Positions 29,976 through 42,200 of a DNA stretch of 64,000 nucleotides are shown here, in pieces; position 1 is the first letter of the stretch, and every line of letters starts with the position of its first letter. Source of the DNA: Gaertneriomyces semiglobifer (lineage: Eukaryota > Chytridiomycota > Chytridiomycetes > Spizellomycetales > Spizellomycetaceae). The stretch is taken from contig JAHLKF010000030.1 of NCBI GenBank assembly GCA_025558075.1, positions 1-64,000 on the forward strand. Reading direction: 5' to 3'. The notes beneath the pieces were generated by a model, which saw nothing but the letters and a program-made list of their open reading frames with translations, made no database searches and was not told the DNA's origin. Position numbers and translations under genes: made by a program.

Positions 29976-31476
29976 TCAATCGCCTTTTCTGTGAAAGCGG
30001 CAAAAACAAGTTCCTCCTAACATGGGCTCGTGAGTAAGCGTATTGATGGATGGCAGGACGCGATGAGATACGCTCCTACCCACCATATTCCACTTGCCAT
30101 AATTTCATGCACTTTAACATCCGGATGGAAACAGTCGATGTTACTCACAAGTCCTATGGACCAGTCCTTAATGGCGACATCCGTAAGAAGTGGATCGACG
30201 ATTACAGCAAAGTTTTTGTCAAGTTTCCCAAAGTCTGCAGCAATGGCAAACAAGCGTTCATTGTAAGCTTGGACAAGCTCGTCCATCCGACGCCTGGTTA
30301 TAGCCCCAACAGGCTCAGGCAGGAAGGCGCACGTGCTTTGGCTCTGATCAGCAGCCATTTGCAACTCGGAATGCGCGCAGGGTTCGTCTTACCATTCAAA
30401 AACCAGTCCAGTGTTACGCGCCATTTCGCAATAAGGATCGTTATGCGTAAGATCATACACCTGGAAACAGAATAAGAGTCTCGCCAAGTCCTGTATCTCC
30501 AAAATGAAAATTACCTGAGACACATTGAATTGAGTTAAAATGTTCACAACCACGTTCGGAATGCTTGCTTTGATCCTCAAAAGAAGCCCACGCATCTGTA
30601 GCTCGTACGCGTCAGGAGAAAGGTACATGTAGTGAGAAAGCACGCCGCATCCCAAGCAAGCGTCGTTACTGCCTATGAACAGGGTTAGTAGCTACTACGG
30701 TGCCCTCGATTAGTGTGGCTTAACGGTGTGATGCAAAGTATGTTAAGTCACCACCTTAAAGTCGTTCTGGAAGTCTATCTTGCGGCTTCGTTTCATCATT
30801 TTGATCAAATAATCCAGTTCGTGGGAAAGATTCATCACAAAGGCCCCGGATTGAGCGCCATTCAAATTATCCGAAGAGTGGTATTGATATGGTGCGCACA
30901 TAGGACCAGAACTGCTAATTGTTTTAGAACAGCTGATTTTCGAGAGGCATCGTGCCCATCACCTACCAGAACTCTCCAAAGTGCGAACCAAAACTGAGAC
31001 CTTCAACCTCAGGTTGATAAAAGCGTATGAAATTGGCCAAAGTCCAAGCGTTACAGTCACCGCCCATGGAGAACGCGACCTGTGTAGAAAAGCTTGATAT
31101 GGAAGTGAACATGACTGGCGTTTGAACGAAACAACATACCCCGCGATCTTCTTGCATGTGCTCCTTGGAAATGGGTTGGCCACGCACGATGCCCTTCGCA
31201 CCGAACCCGGCAGTAATACTATCTCCCAGCGCCGCAACAACTCTAAAATCATCTGCTCACGATTACCAAACCTTGAATTCATGCGTCTCTCCTGCCTGGC
31301 TTTTTCTCACCGATTCGCAAATCATGAACTGACGTGGGACGTTCGCTTCTTGGGACCAGACTGGGGCATGATTCGATCCCCGCTGGCACTGGAGGGTTTA
31401 ATCGAAACTGCTTTGGGAATGAATGCACTCCCATCAGCAATGAGACGACAATAATGAAATATTTAGTGAATGACAT
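29976..31476 (-). CDS. Secreted phospholipase-B1-like GDSL hydrolase
   Basis: This is a predicted extracellular or membrane-associated lipase/esterase. A signal peptide starts at 31476 (MSFTKYFIIVVSLLMGVHS). An in-frame ATG at 31512 is also possible but places charged residues before the hydrophobic core. The block I (GDS) motif is VVAALGDSITAGFGA with the catalytic Ser. It is followed by SFSMGGDCNAWTLANF, a Cys-containing insert, and the C-terminal SNIDCFHPDVKVHE, which holds the catalytic Asp and His pair. The end IWWPMLGGTC lines up with the end of the animal PLB1 lipase domain. Animal PLB1 carries four such domains; this protein has one, at about 400 residues. Several internal introns were not placed exactly. 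It is convergent with FAM72, 200 bp apart. Confidence 0.85.
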
Positions 31477-32122
31477 GGAAGAAGCACTACTTGGAGGAAG
31501 AAAGGACAGCATTCGCACGCGTCAATGCGAGACCTGCCCACGTTACTGACTACCGAAGTCCTACTCTGCGGCCACGCTGGGATGAGCAAAAAGGCACACA
31601 CAAGTAACATCGTTTGACATCAAGCCCGTAGCCGCTTGATTTGCAGTGTCGATTCCGTATTGCCCATTGTGTCGGGTAGTTGTAGTTGCCATAATAGCCA
31701 ATTACGCACTAATCGTACTGCTCAATGACATGCACCGTTCACACGCATCTCAAGTGAGCTATCAAGCACAAACACGACAGAGATGATGAAGTTCATTGGC
31801 ACACAACCACTCCAGAGAATAGCCATTATATCGAGCTCTGAACCCCAAGACCCCTTGCTAACCAAAAGATCCATTCTATTTGCAACACCGTGCATAGCTC
31901 TAAGGCTACTCTGGATGGTGCTGGAGCCCAGCGAGGCCCAGTCTATATAAATAATAAATGCCTCTGCTTTCTTCTCGCCTCCGTTATGTCCAGATATGGA
32001 ATCACGTGACCAAGCCCGTCAATCGGTCGCGAACTCGCCAGATTTGACCCTGCACCAACATTATAAAACAGAGGCTTAACAGATAATTACCTTCGTTTAC
32101 CGAGCTACCACAAGGGAACGCA
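31477..32122. promoter_or_regulatory. Divergent promoter region, PLB-like / UBC13
   Basis: The region holds a good TATA-like sequence (TATATAAATAATAAA) at about 31943-31957, roughly 170 bases before the Ubc13 ATG, and a CACGTG E-box at about 32004-32009. No protein-coding frame of substance lies in it. Confidence 0.5.
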
Positions 32123-32849
32123 ATGTCTTTACCAAAGAGAATCATCAAGGTTAGTGGTGTGTTGATATTCGCTGAGTTCTACTGCTTGCTTACCGCACGT
32201 CCGTGTAGGAAACAGAGAGGCTCATGGCCGAACCTGCGCCAGGCATTAGCGCAACGCCTCATGAAGAGAACTTGCGATACTTCGATGTAGTCATCGCTGG
32301 CCCGCAACAATCGCCATTCGAAGGTACCCTCTTCCGAAAGGCAAATTGAGCTCCATGACCAAGGATCTGATCCCGACCATTTTGCCTTATCTAGGTGGTG
32401 ATTTCAAATTGGAGCTGTTTCTTCCTGAAGATTATCCAATGGCTCCGCCAAAAGTCCGATTCTTGACAAAAATATATCACCCGAACATTGACAAACTTGG
32501 ACGCATCTGTCTTGATATTCTTAAAGGTTGTTGACGGATATTTGACATTAACTCTTCGCTCATGAACTTCAACTTATTTTCTCCCTTTCAAATTCCGCGT
32601 GTGCCTTTAGACAAGTGGTCACCTGCTCTTCAGATTCGTACCGTCCTCCTCTCGATACAAGCCTTGCTCTCGGCCCCAAACCCGGAAGACCCACTGGCGA
32701 ATGACGTGGCTCAACATTGGAAGGAGAACGAGAAAGACGCGATTGCCACAGGTAAGTAATATGTATGGATCACGCGATGTTTGGAGACTGACAATTGTTC
32801 CACTCCATTTGCAGCACGGGATTGGACAACCAAATACGCACGAGCTTAG
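32123..32849 (+). CDS. UBC13: Ubiquitin-conjugating enzyme E2 N (Ubc13)
   Basis: This E2, with its Mms2/Uev1 partner, builds K63-linked ubiquitin chains in DNA-damage tolerance and signalling. Five exons: 32123-32149, 32209-32323, 32395-32526, 32611-32751 and 32815-32849 encode ~149 residues, the normal length. Visible: N-terminal [29 protein letters not shown], the catalytic Cys in [15 protein letters not shown], the HPN motif (YHPNIDKLG), and the C-terminal helix DWTTKYARA. The [10 protein letters not shown] segment and the [19 protein letters not shown] run are diagnostic of UBE2N over other E2 enzymes. Confidence 0.97.
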
Positions 32850-33620
32850 CTTCATATAGACAAGTGGTCAATATACATGTGTTTCAATGCACGCAGCTCC
32901 ATGGTTGTCCATGAGAGCTTGGTGCGCGATTCTCAACGCATTTTGCCCTTGAAAAAGGGACTTCATAAACATCTGGGCAGGGGGAACAAGCAGGGCAGCT
33001 TGGATTTGTTTCCGCCGACCTTGATTCCTGTGAAAAGCCACTATGACGAGCGTTGGGGTGATTGATCCTCCTAGACGTTCGAATCATGCAAAACCAATCC
33101 CATTGGGCGAGACGCTTCCACCCCAGGTAGCATCGAGGACCATTGCCGAGTGGTTTACTGCGAGCCAGGAATTCAATCTACTCCGCTGCTGTGGCACGTC
33201 AATGGGATTCACGTGGATCGTAAAAGTGATAAAAGCTTAGAGATGATTTAGTGCATGTCCTTCCCATTTTGCCGCAATCAAAAGCTCCTCTCGCGTTTGC
33301 GTTCGGGCCCATGTATTTTACGTATTCCACGCGACGCAGAACAGTCTCTAAACTTGTGATGATCTCTATATCAATGCTTCGAATATGCTGACAGAGGCGT
33401 GTTTTATGGAATCACTACATCTCGTTGAACGCTTACGATGCTGTTCGTTTCAGATGATTGTTGACAAAAACCGAGAGTTCGCAACTATCGCCAGTACAAG
33501 AGTCATGGCAAACACATGGCGTGGCCAAATACAGCAAGCGTGTGGAGGGATCAGAATGTAACAAGGACGAAAACTTGTGAAACTCAACATCGGGCGGGAT
33601 CACTCGGGCGATACCTTTTT
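32850..33620. other. Convergent intergenic region, UBC13 / TRAPPC12
   Basis: These 771 bases lie between two convergent stop codons, unusually long for the 3'-3' gaps here (most are 20-300 bp). Only short frames (up to 65 codons) are present, with no motif. No tRNA or other structured RNA was recognised by eye. Confidence 0.45.
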
Positions 33621-35360
33621 CTAAAGTTTCAGACAGCTGGGGTCAAAATCGTCGCCCACAAATCTACTCAGCACATTCGTGACTAATAGCTTCTTGCGCT
33701 CATGCGAAACGTCCATTAGATCATAAAGGCTACACAGATTGAATAAAATCTGCTCAGCAACACCTGCTTTCTTCGGCACATCAATGATGCTACTGTCGAG
33801 GAAGCTGACCGCTTGTGAAACGTTCCCACTATACAATTGACACAGGGCCAGATTGTTAACGCAGACAGCAGAGGATGGGTTCAACGTCAACAATTGCGTC
33901 AGGTACGCGGCAGCACGTTCCCAATCCCCGTCGCACATGAAGATGCATGCCGAATTGCTCAACACTAAATCCGGACGTACGGATGCATCCGCACTCCCCA
34001 GGACTTCATTAACGCGTTTAAAAATAGTTTGTGCAATCGAAACATTTCCAGCTTGCATGAATATGCGGCCCAGAGCAGAAAGGATATCGGGATCCACCGA
34101 GGTGTGCGATAAAGCATGCAAGATGGCGCCGGCCGTTCGGTAATCCCTTAGCTCTACTAAATAGCTGGCCACTTGTAGTTGTAACGCTTGACCTCGGGAT
34201 AGCCACACACTTTCAGCCTCATCATCAGCAGTCCCGTTGACAGCTCGGCATCGTCGTGCCATGCCCTTGCACTCAGAGACAAGTTGATAAAGTCGGTTAA
34301 GACTTTCACCGTGGTTTCCATGCCGCCCCGGCATGGTTGCCCACAAACTTTTTATCTCAAAGGTGATCATGCACCCACTCATCCCGGGGAAGACATCGGG
34401 ATAAGTCTCATACCTCCATTCCACATTATGATAGTTGCCGACATCAAGTCTCTCCAGTTCAGTGTACGCAAATTCAAACTGCCTCAGTCTTATGAGCGCC
34501 GTCAGCCGCAAAAGCCAAAGCCTCATAATGTCTTTCACTTGCACAGGATGAGTTTCGATTAGCTTGCGCTTAGCTAACACTGCCGCGCCACGCCAGCTTG
34601 CAGCATCTACCAGCCCAAGTAGCGGGTCACTCATGTGCGCAACATCTTCTGGGCGGATAAGTGTACGTGACGGCCGCGCATCCGTAGGAGAATACACCTT
34701 TGGGAACACCTCTCCAAGCGGATCTCTTGGTGGGATATCATGAAACAAGCTAGAATTAATCCACCTGTTCGTGGGGATCGCTCGGTAGCGTCCATCCAAG
34801 GCAGCCAGATCAACGGGAACACTATGAATAGGGGATGCGTAGGACGGTTGACCAAGGGGAGGTGGTGCTGGTGCCACGGAAGCATGTGCCGGATCCGCTT
34901 GAACAGGAGAGCCTGTCAGTAAATCCACACCATTGAATGAAGTATTCGACGTGTCTTGGGTCCTTTCAAAGATATCAAGGGCCTGATCATTGGTTGATGA
35001 TGAAAACGGGATGGGCCCGGTGTTAACGTCAGTGGAAAAAGTTGCATCTGTGCGCTCGAAGAAAGAAGCGGCGTTTTGTAGGCCTTCCGCTGCCGGTTGG
35101 GTAACTAACTCATCGTTGTTGGAAGGCTCTCCTAAATTGTAAGATGAGATAGAATCCAAATGCACATCATCAGTTAATCCCTCTGCGTCGAAAGGTTCAG
35201 AGGAGACCACACTCTGCACAGGCGCATCGGCCTCGGCCGATCCGAACAAATCCCCTTCATTTAACGGATGAGGCGTATCCACCGCTACCTCCTTCGTGCG
35301 AGAATTTAAGGCAGGGACATCCGCTGAATCCAGTAGGGAATAGTTCGTCGAGTCCTCCAT
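33621..35360 (-). CDS. TRAPPC12: TRAPP subunit 12 homologue (TPR protein)
   Basis: TRAPPC12 belongs to the metazoan TRAPPIII complex (ER-Golgi traffic) and also has a kinetochore role in human cells. The gene is a single exon of 579 residues. The first ~190 residues are acidic, Ser/Pro-rich and probably disordered (human TRAPPC12 also has a long N-terminal region). The rest is a helical TPR array with SLWATMPGRHGNHGESLNRLYQL, a repeat DPDILSALGRIFMQAGNVSIAQT, LNPSSAVCVNNLALCQLYSGN and the C-terminal FDPSCLKL, close to the human end SFNTQCLKLA. It is intronless, unlike nearly every neighbour, which could reflect a retrotransposed ancestor or simple intron loss. The start at 35360 is the first ATG and gives the usual acidic N-terminus. 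Confidence 0.87.
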   Translation of the reverse strand: MEDSTNYSLLDSADVPALNSRTKEVAVDTPHPLNEGDLFGSAEADAPVQSVVSSEPFDAEGLTDDVHLDSISSYNLGEPSNNDELVTQPAAEGLQNAASFFERTDATFSTDVNTGPIPFSSSTNDQALDIFERTQDTSNTSFNGVDLLTGSPVQADPAHASVAPAPPPLGQPSYASPIHSVPVDLAALDGRYRAIPTNRWINSSLFHDIPPRDPLGEVFPKVYSPTDARPSRTLIRPEDVAHMSDPLLGLVDAASWRGAAVLAKRKLIETHPVQVKDIMRLWLLRLTALIRLRQFEFAYTELERLDVGNYHNVEWRYETYPDVFPGMSGCMITFEIKSLWATMPGRHGNHGESLNRLYQLVSECKGMARRCRAVNGTADDEAESVWLSRGQALQLQVASYLVELRDYRTAGAILHALSHTSVDPDILSALGRIFMQAGNVSIAQTIFKRVNEVLGSADASVRPDLVLSNSACIFMCDGDWERAAAYLTQLLTLNPSSAVCVNNLALCQLYSGNVSQAVSFLDSSIIDVPKKAGVAEQILFNLCSLYDLMDVSHERKKLLVTNVLSRFVGDDFDPSCLKL

Positions 35361-35889
35361 CTTGGAAGGAACAGTGTTTTGACAGCCGCGAAGTGAGACT
35401 CACTAAACGCGTGCGGCCTTCGCAAGTAAACATACGCCGAGGGGTTAATGTATATATGGCAGCTAACAACTCTGGATGAAAGTGTATTGTCTGGTCTACG
35501 TCAATATCTTAAGTGATAATAAATATTACGGTATGTCAAATCCGGGTAGAACTTCTTGGCAATTTGGCGGACGATTCCGGTCGACTTTGCTAATGCCAAA
35601 CGCAAAACATCACCCGCGCGAGTACTCGTTTACCTTGCGGGATAAAATGGTTGGGCGAAAGTCAAAATTCCTTTCTTTTCGTCGGATATGTAGACATGGC
35701 ATGGTTTCTCGAATCAGTGGAAGCATCGCGCGCAAATGCCGACAACTACTACTAGTTTGAGCTGGCAATTTCCGTTTTTGGAAATCACGTCCGACCTTTC
35801 CCGTACCGGACGATCCGTCGAGGCCGTTGGAAATTCCCTGCTTCCTGCCTAAGATCCGGATGCCACCTGGCCCATCAAGAATAGAAACC
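35361..35889 (-). promoter_or_regulatory. Region between sorting nexin 3' end and TRAPPC12 start
   Basis: These 529 bases should contain the TRAPPC12 promoter and the sorting nexin 3' UTR. A 102-codon minus-strand frame (35610-35918) overlaps the nexin end and has no similarity. No clear promoter element was identified. Confidence 0.35.
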
Positions 35890-38800
35890 TTATAGCTCGT
35901 TGGCAACGAGATTGACAAGTAGTTCTATGACTCGGTATGCCAACTGCCTGTTTAAATCCCTGTGCTGAAAAATTGCGAGAAATCGCGATATACCCTGAGT
36001 GATAGCCACTGGGCTCAGCAAACGTTCGGCGCTATGCGGTACGGCCAGTTGTAATTTCTTTTCCGCTTGACCACGCACAGTCTCCGTGCCTGGCGTTTTC
36101 GTCGTATCCTGTATGTTTGTTTTGTCATCGTTTTCCCACGTGCTCTGCAGCTTCTCCAGCCACCAAATGATGGTATCTTCATCGAAAATATTCTGCAGCT
36201 TCTCCTCCATTCCTCTGCAGAAGTAGATGAGTTGATGGATACATGGAAATTAGTACATCGGGCGTGTTACTTACTCCTCCAGCGTGATATTTCTTCCAAA
36301 AATCCCGCCAAGAACGGCGCGCGCTACACGGTGGTTGTCTTCAAGACTGAATATATGGTTAATGACATAGGAGAGTGATGCAGCAAGCGATTCTGATGTC
36401 CCCTGGCTAATAGGGTTTATATTCATGACGCCGTGCCGTGTTCCCATCTTCGGTGTAGGAGTTGGCTCTACTTCTACATCCCTCATTGATCTTGACAGGT
36501 TGTGAGATTGATCAGGACGTGATAAAACCAACTGCGAGCGAATAATGACTACCTTGCGAACGGGACATCATGTACCTCACTTGTCCATTCGTGTGCACTA
36601 GTTGACCGAGGTATTACCATATCCAAGTCGGAGGAATTGTGATCGGCCGCAGCTGGGGTCGATCGACTTGAGCCTGTCTGAGAAATGGACGTAGCGAGCT
36701 CAACAAGTTCATGATGTAATCTAGTGATTGCGTGTTGCAACAGCGCTTTCTCCGCGGATTGCGCATCTGCCGAATTAGAGAGCATGGTGAGACATTCTAT
36801 TTGAAGCAGCTTTTTGTTTAGGAGTTCGTCGGGGGCCAGTTGGACATCCAGATAAGAAGTGGGGCTACTTATTATGTCAGTCCGCGCAGGGCTCTGTTGC
36901 TGCAAGGTGCCACTCCCGTCATGGTTTTGTTGATTCACACGTGGTGTCGTTTGGGCGCCTGGACAAATATTTTTGTAAACTGTGGATGGAACAATTTTCA
37001 GGAAAGCCACGATGCAATAGCATCACGGAATTGCCATACCGATATCCTTCAAATGGTTTAGTATAATACGAAGAACCAAACTTGTGCCGTCAACTTGAGC
37101 AGCAGAAGCACTGTTCGTTTCCAGTTGCCAGCGAATGAACGCCTCGGAACTCTGGAAGCGCACAAACGCGGACTGGAGGTCGTCCAGCACACATTGCTCC
37201 GCGGCATAAAGAGAGAGATAGGAATCGTCGCGTGGATGCAGATCGCTCATCAAGGTTTCGATATCTCGCAAAATGTCGCCATCAACGACAATGGGAGGCT
37301 TTTCACCATCAGTGGTCGCCAAAAAGTCACGGTAAATTCGGGAAGCTTCCTTTTGAAGTCGACTAGTTGTTCCAACGGCCTCTCCAAGTGTGGGATGCTC
37401 AAATGCGGATAGGCGCCATATCAGGTTCCTGTGGACACGTGGACACGTAAGTGTAAGACGGTTGTAACATGTTTCTCCACCCTTAAAGGAGCTCACCGGT
37501 AACCCTTTACAGCGACGCAGAATTTGACTCCATACATAGCCTCCGCATCATCATTTTGCTCAAGAAACTCCAAAAAGCAGGACAGACCAATCGAGTCGTC
37601 GTTCTCAATTAATTGCCGCAGGCTGGGCATACCCATCGTTCCCGCCGATGGCTTGCAGGCTGCTATTGTCGCAACTCGCTTTTCGTATTTAGATCGCAAG
37701 GAAACCAAGCGCTTAATATAACGACGAATGTCATCACTCCTTTCAATGTCCCGCATTTGCGTAGCACGCGCTAAATGGAGTTCCAGCATTAAGTCTTTGC
37801 TGCAATTGCCACCAGTCCAGGAAGCTAAGAAGCTCACCCGCCAATTCCCTTGCTCTGCACAACTCGCTCGTAATTTGGAATGACGCGACTTTCGCATCAA
37901 CCAAAGAATGTATCCTCTTGGCTGACTTAGACATTATATCGAAATAGCGTTCTTTGTGCAGAACGGTAGCGCGGAACTTGGTGAGCTTGGCGAATCCCAA
38001 CAGTGGAGACGGAAATTGCACGAATAGATCATCCAGTGCTTCGAAAAATGTTGATGCCGCCGATTTGATGACTAGATACCCCTCTGTCTTCATGGAGCTC
38101 GTCAGAGCTGTTACTAGGGCGGACAGCATAACAAATAGACATCACCTTTTGCAAAATATAGGAATAAATTGCGTCAGGCATGCACATGTGATCGAGTATA
38201 GGAAGCAGTACGTGTCGTATGGACCGACTGCGAATCAGAGACTTCAATATTCTTGAACTACTGAATACCGGCTTCTTGAACCATTTTTCCGTGTCTTCTT
38301 CAAATGCTTTCCAAAGTATGTCGAACATTTCACCAAGGAAGGCAGTGTCCTTTTCAGAAGCAAGATCCACCCCAGATGATGATAGCCGACCAGTAACGGG
38401 CACGCCTGCCAAACCGGCAGGGTCCTTGGACCTTGACATCCGTTCCACCTGATCTACCTGACTCGTATTGTACTCATCCAGATGTGATGCGTCTTCCCAA
38501 GCAATATCGGAATTACTGATATGATCCTTATATCTCTTAACATGCTCGCAAAGCGCGTCTGCAAGAGCGGTCGCAACTCGACCAAGAAGGTTCGGCTGGG
38601 TTTTGAAGCGCGCTGCAAGATATGCACTGAATGCCGTGAGGCATCTGTCGAGTTCATCTTTCAGGAATGGCATTTCCGAATACACGAATAGCTCGGAAGT
38701 ATTGGGTCGGTTTGCGGGTTGTAGTTGACGAAGATAACAAAGTTGAAGCGTTGATACTACCGCTCGACCAAGCGTCGTACTGGGAAGCCGCTCGGCCTGG

Positions 38801-39063
38801 ACAGCAGTCTCGAGAGTATCAGAAATTGGGTAACGAAGCTTGGATGGCTGTACGGAAACCGTGGCGTTGCTTGGTGGTCTACGCGCATAGTGAAAATATC
38901 CCCCGACAAACAAAGCAGATGCAAGCAAACCAACACCGAAAACAACCGGCACCACCCAAGAGAGGTGCGGATACAGGGCCACTGCAACGCCCACTAGCTT
39001 CAGCGTTTTCCCTAGTGCCATGAATATCAATCTCACCTTGCCGAACCGTGGCACGACAGTCAT
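35890..39063 (-). CDS. PXA-RGS-nexin-C sorting nexin (SNX25/Mdm1-like)
   Basis: This is a predicted ER-anchored membrane-contact or endosomal protein. The N-terminus has two hydrophobic segments (LVGVAVALYPHLSWVVPVVFGVGLL) that would anchor it. A PXA-type region follows (FSAYLAARFKTQPNLLGRV, AFEEDTEKWFKKPVF). Next is an RGS-like domain (LRQLIENDDSIGLSCFLEFLEQN, EASRIYRDFLA, AAEQCVLDDLQSAFVRFQSSEAF). A short coiled coil follows, and the nexin-C region ends at 35890 (NIFDEDTIIWWLEKLQ, RDLNRQLAYRVIELLVNLV). This is the SNX13/14/19/25 and yeast Mdm1 order, but I cannot find a PX domain where it belongs; the gap is short and Ser/Thr-rich. Some splice junctions (38.1-38.2 kb and 36.5 kb) are unresolved, so missing exons are possible. 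Confidence 0.8.
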
Positions 39064-39250
39064 TTGTCACTCTCCAACCAGCGACGGTGTTACGTTTTGT
39101 TATCGAATGCGATTTGTTATCAATATAGCTTTTATAAGTCACGTGATATCCGGACGCGGGATTTGGACTGTCGCGCTGCTCGCTCGCATTTTCCCAACGG
39201 CAGGCAACGACAGGCGGCCATCACTCGATAGGTGGAGAGAAGGGATCGAG
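39064..39250. promoter_or_regulatory. Short divergent promoter
   Basis: Only 187 bases separate the sorting-nexin ATG (39063, minus) from the coiled-coil gene ATG (39251, plus). A CACGTGA E-box-like site is at about 39140. If the plus-strand frame began further upstream (open to 39020), it would overlap the nexin's first codons, so the ATG at 39251 is preferred. Confidence 0.5.
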
Positions 39251-42200
39251 ATGATGACCACAGACGAGTCGCTCTCTTCGTGCGATGCGCCTGCATCACC
39301 GCCGCCAGATGACGGCACAATAGATGATGCGCAGCCGGCGATTGTTCCCGCAAAGGCTGATTTCAAACCGTCAGATGCAATGATGGTTGCCGACGTCCTG
39401 TCCAAGCTTTCAGGTGATTGCATGACCACAGCAGGAAATTTATCCTCGATGGCGGATACTTTGAGAGTTGTACAGGAGACGCTTACTCGCCAGGGGGAGA
39501 AGTACGATGCGATAAAGGCCCAGCTATCCAATGAACGTTCCTGCAGAGAGGCCGTCGAGGATGAACTACGACGTGCGCAGGAGACTCATGCCACACTCCA
39601 ATCGACTTTGCAAGAAGAATGCATGCGAAGCAAGACGCGTCTTATCGAAAAGGAACACGCCATGCTGCTTCTCGAGGATACTCACAAAAGTGAGATTGCT
39701 GGATTGCGTGCTCAACTCCAGCAAAAGGAAACAACGCTGTCCGAAAAAGTCAATCAGTTGGAGAAGCTGCAAATTGAGCAACGCGAGCTTACGTCTAGAG
39801 GGGAAATGTTTGAGGCAGGGCTCATCGAGCTCACCGGTAAATGCAAAGAACTAGAGCTGATGCAGACGCAAAATAAAGTGCTAGAGTCTTCTCTGCATGA
39901 CGCAGACAGCAAGATTCTGTCTTTCAGAGACTGTTTGGAAAAGTCTAACCAGGAGTGTTCGGCACTCAGAAGTGAGTTGAGCCACAAAGATGAGCAGCTC
40001 AGGGAGAAAAATCAGGAAATTGCTCGACTTTCTGGAGATTTAAAGTCGCAGCTCAACACCTATCGAGATCTTCGAAAGGCCATGAAAGCGGCAGAGATTG
40101 AGCAGATATCTGTAGAGGCCAAGATGGAGGCTCGCGAGGTGTTCTTAGATCAGAAAGATTGCGCCATTGACTCACTTGAGAAAGAAAATGAGCAGTTTGC
40201 GCAAGACATTACCCGCTTAATGACGGCAATGACACAAAGTGATGAGCAACGCACGAAGGCGCAGCAACGTTTAGAACTGGAAATGACACAGACAAAAGAA
40301 TTGAAAAGCCAGCTTGAAGCCGTTACTACGGAGCGTGACCATGCCCTGTCTATGCTCACGTCTACAAACACCGCGTCTGAAGATAGCCGCAAAGCATTAG
40401 AAGCCGCAAAAATGAAAGAGGCACAACTTGGTCAAGAGATCGAAAAGCAGAACGCGAGTAGGGATGACATACTGTCGAAAATGGCCGATCTGCATTCCTC
40501 GTCGCACAATCTGAAAGAAAAAATTGACGTCGCCGAGACGCAGCTCGAATTGGCGAAAACGCGACATGCAGAAACGGAAGCACAGCTCGCAGCTGCCACA
40601 GCGCGGCAAACCGAGTTATTGGAGGAAAATCATCGACAAAAGGACACCATTGAATCTCTGCGCGGAAATCTTCAAAAGGCAATTGTGCATCGGGATGAAT
40701 TGCTAGAGGCTGCCGACAGGACGATATCTGACCGGATAGAAACGCTTACAGTTGAGCTAGCGAAGTTAGAAGGCGAGCTGGCGACATCAACAAGTAGGAC
40801 GACGGAACTGACCAATAACTTAGCTGAGATGGAAGCTAAGTTAAAATGTACACGAGAGGCGCTGGATGCGGAAAAAGATAAGGCCGCGGCGTCCGAGGCT
40901 GCACGGGATCAAGCCCAAACGCAACTGAGCTCCCTGAACGAGAATCTACATCGCGCAGATGAACGCATCGCTGAAATGCGCGCTGAAAATGAGGGCAAAG
41001 CTATAGAGATCAAAAGATTGGAAGCGGAAGCTTCTCAGCAGTCTTTACAGGCCCAAGAAGAGCTCGTACAGCTATCGACGCAAGTAGACCTTCTAATAGC
41101 AGAAAGGGATGCCAAGGTTCAAGAACTGCTAAACTTGTCAGAAAGGTTGACCCTTACTGAACAGGAGGGGGTGGCTTGCCGCGCGAAGTACATTGAACTC
41201 GAGCAACAATTGAAAGAAAGGGAGGATGATATCTCCCGCAGTGCGGGGCAGTTGGAGGAGATTCAATGTGCACTTAGCGCTTCTGAAGCGCGTGTCGCTG
41301 CGCTCTCCATGGATCTGGAGCGGAAAAGTGAAGAAGCGGAGTCGCTAGAAAAGCAGTTAGAGACGCTGCGATTATCGATGGAGGACAAAAGCTCCGAATT
41401 GTCAGCAAAGATCAATAATACCACAACTGAACGTGACAACCTGTTGGTTCAGCTCCAGCATCACCAACGCCAGATAGAGGAGTCATCGACCGCACTCGAT
41501 CAAGAACGCCAACGCACCGGGGAGTTGACAGCAGAACTCGATCGGAAGTCCCAGGCTTTGCGCGCCCTTGAACTTTCATTCGAGGAACTAAATGCACGTT
41601 TGGAAACTGTTGACAGTAAATTGACGGAGCGAACAGTCGAATGCCAATCAAAGGCACACGAGTTATCCTCGTCGCACCAGGAACTAGAAGCCTTGAGACC
41701 GATTCTCATCAAAACAGAGTCGGAACGAGATGCGGCACTGGAGCGCCTTCGCACCGCGGAAGGAGAATTAGACCTATTGAATACGCAAGTCGAGGCAAAG
41801 CGGCACGTAATCACCAGGTTGGAGTGTGAGCGCGATGCTCTCAGCGTGCAATACAAAGAATCTATGGATACTGTTGAATCGCTTCGAGAACAACTCAGCC
41901 AGGCTGTTGCGAATGTGGCGGACACAGAGGCGCGTCTCGCCGATCTCAGCCGCGCGAATGAGCAGCTGGAAGTTGCATCTAAAAAGCTTGATGAGGTACA
42001 GACTGCTGAGGAGGCGAAGTACCAGAAAAAGTTGCGGGAAATGAATGAATTGCTGGAGCAGGCCTCAGCAGAGAAAGACGCTCTCCATGAGGAACTCAAG
42101 ACCAAAGCGCTATTGCAGGAGCAATTGCGTGAGAAATCATTGAGTGACACAGCTGTGGTAGAGGAAGAACTTGAGACCCAGCGCCAAATTGCAGCGGAGT

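Noticed and set aside
41412..42150. Long Ser/Arg-rich minus-strand frames opposite the coiled-coil gene
   Set aside because: They are the antisense of a Glu/Leu/Gln-rich coiled coil, which naturally yields Ser/Leu/Phe-rich open frames. No motif supports coding.
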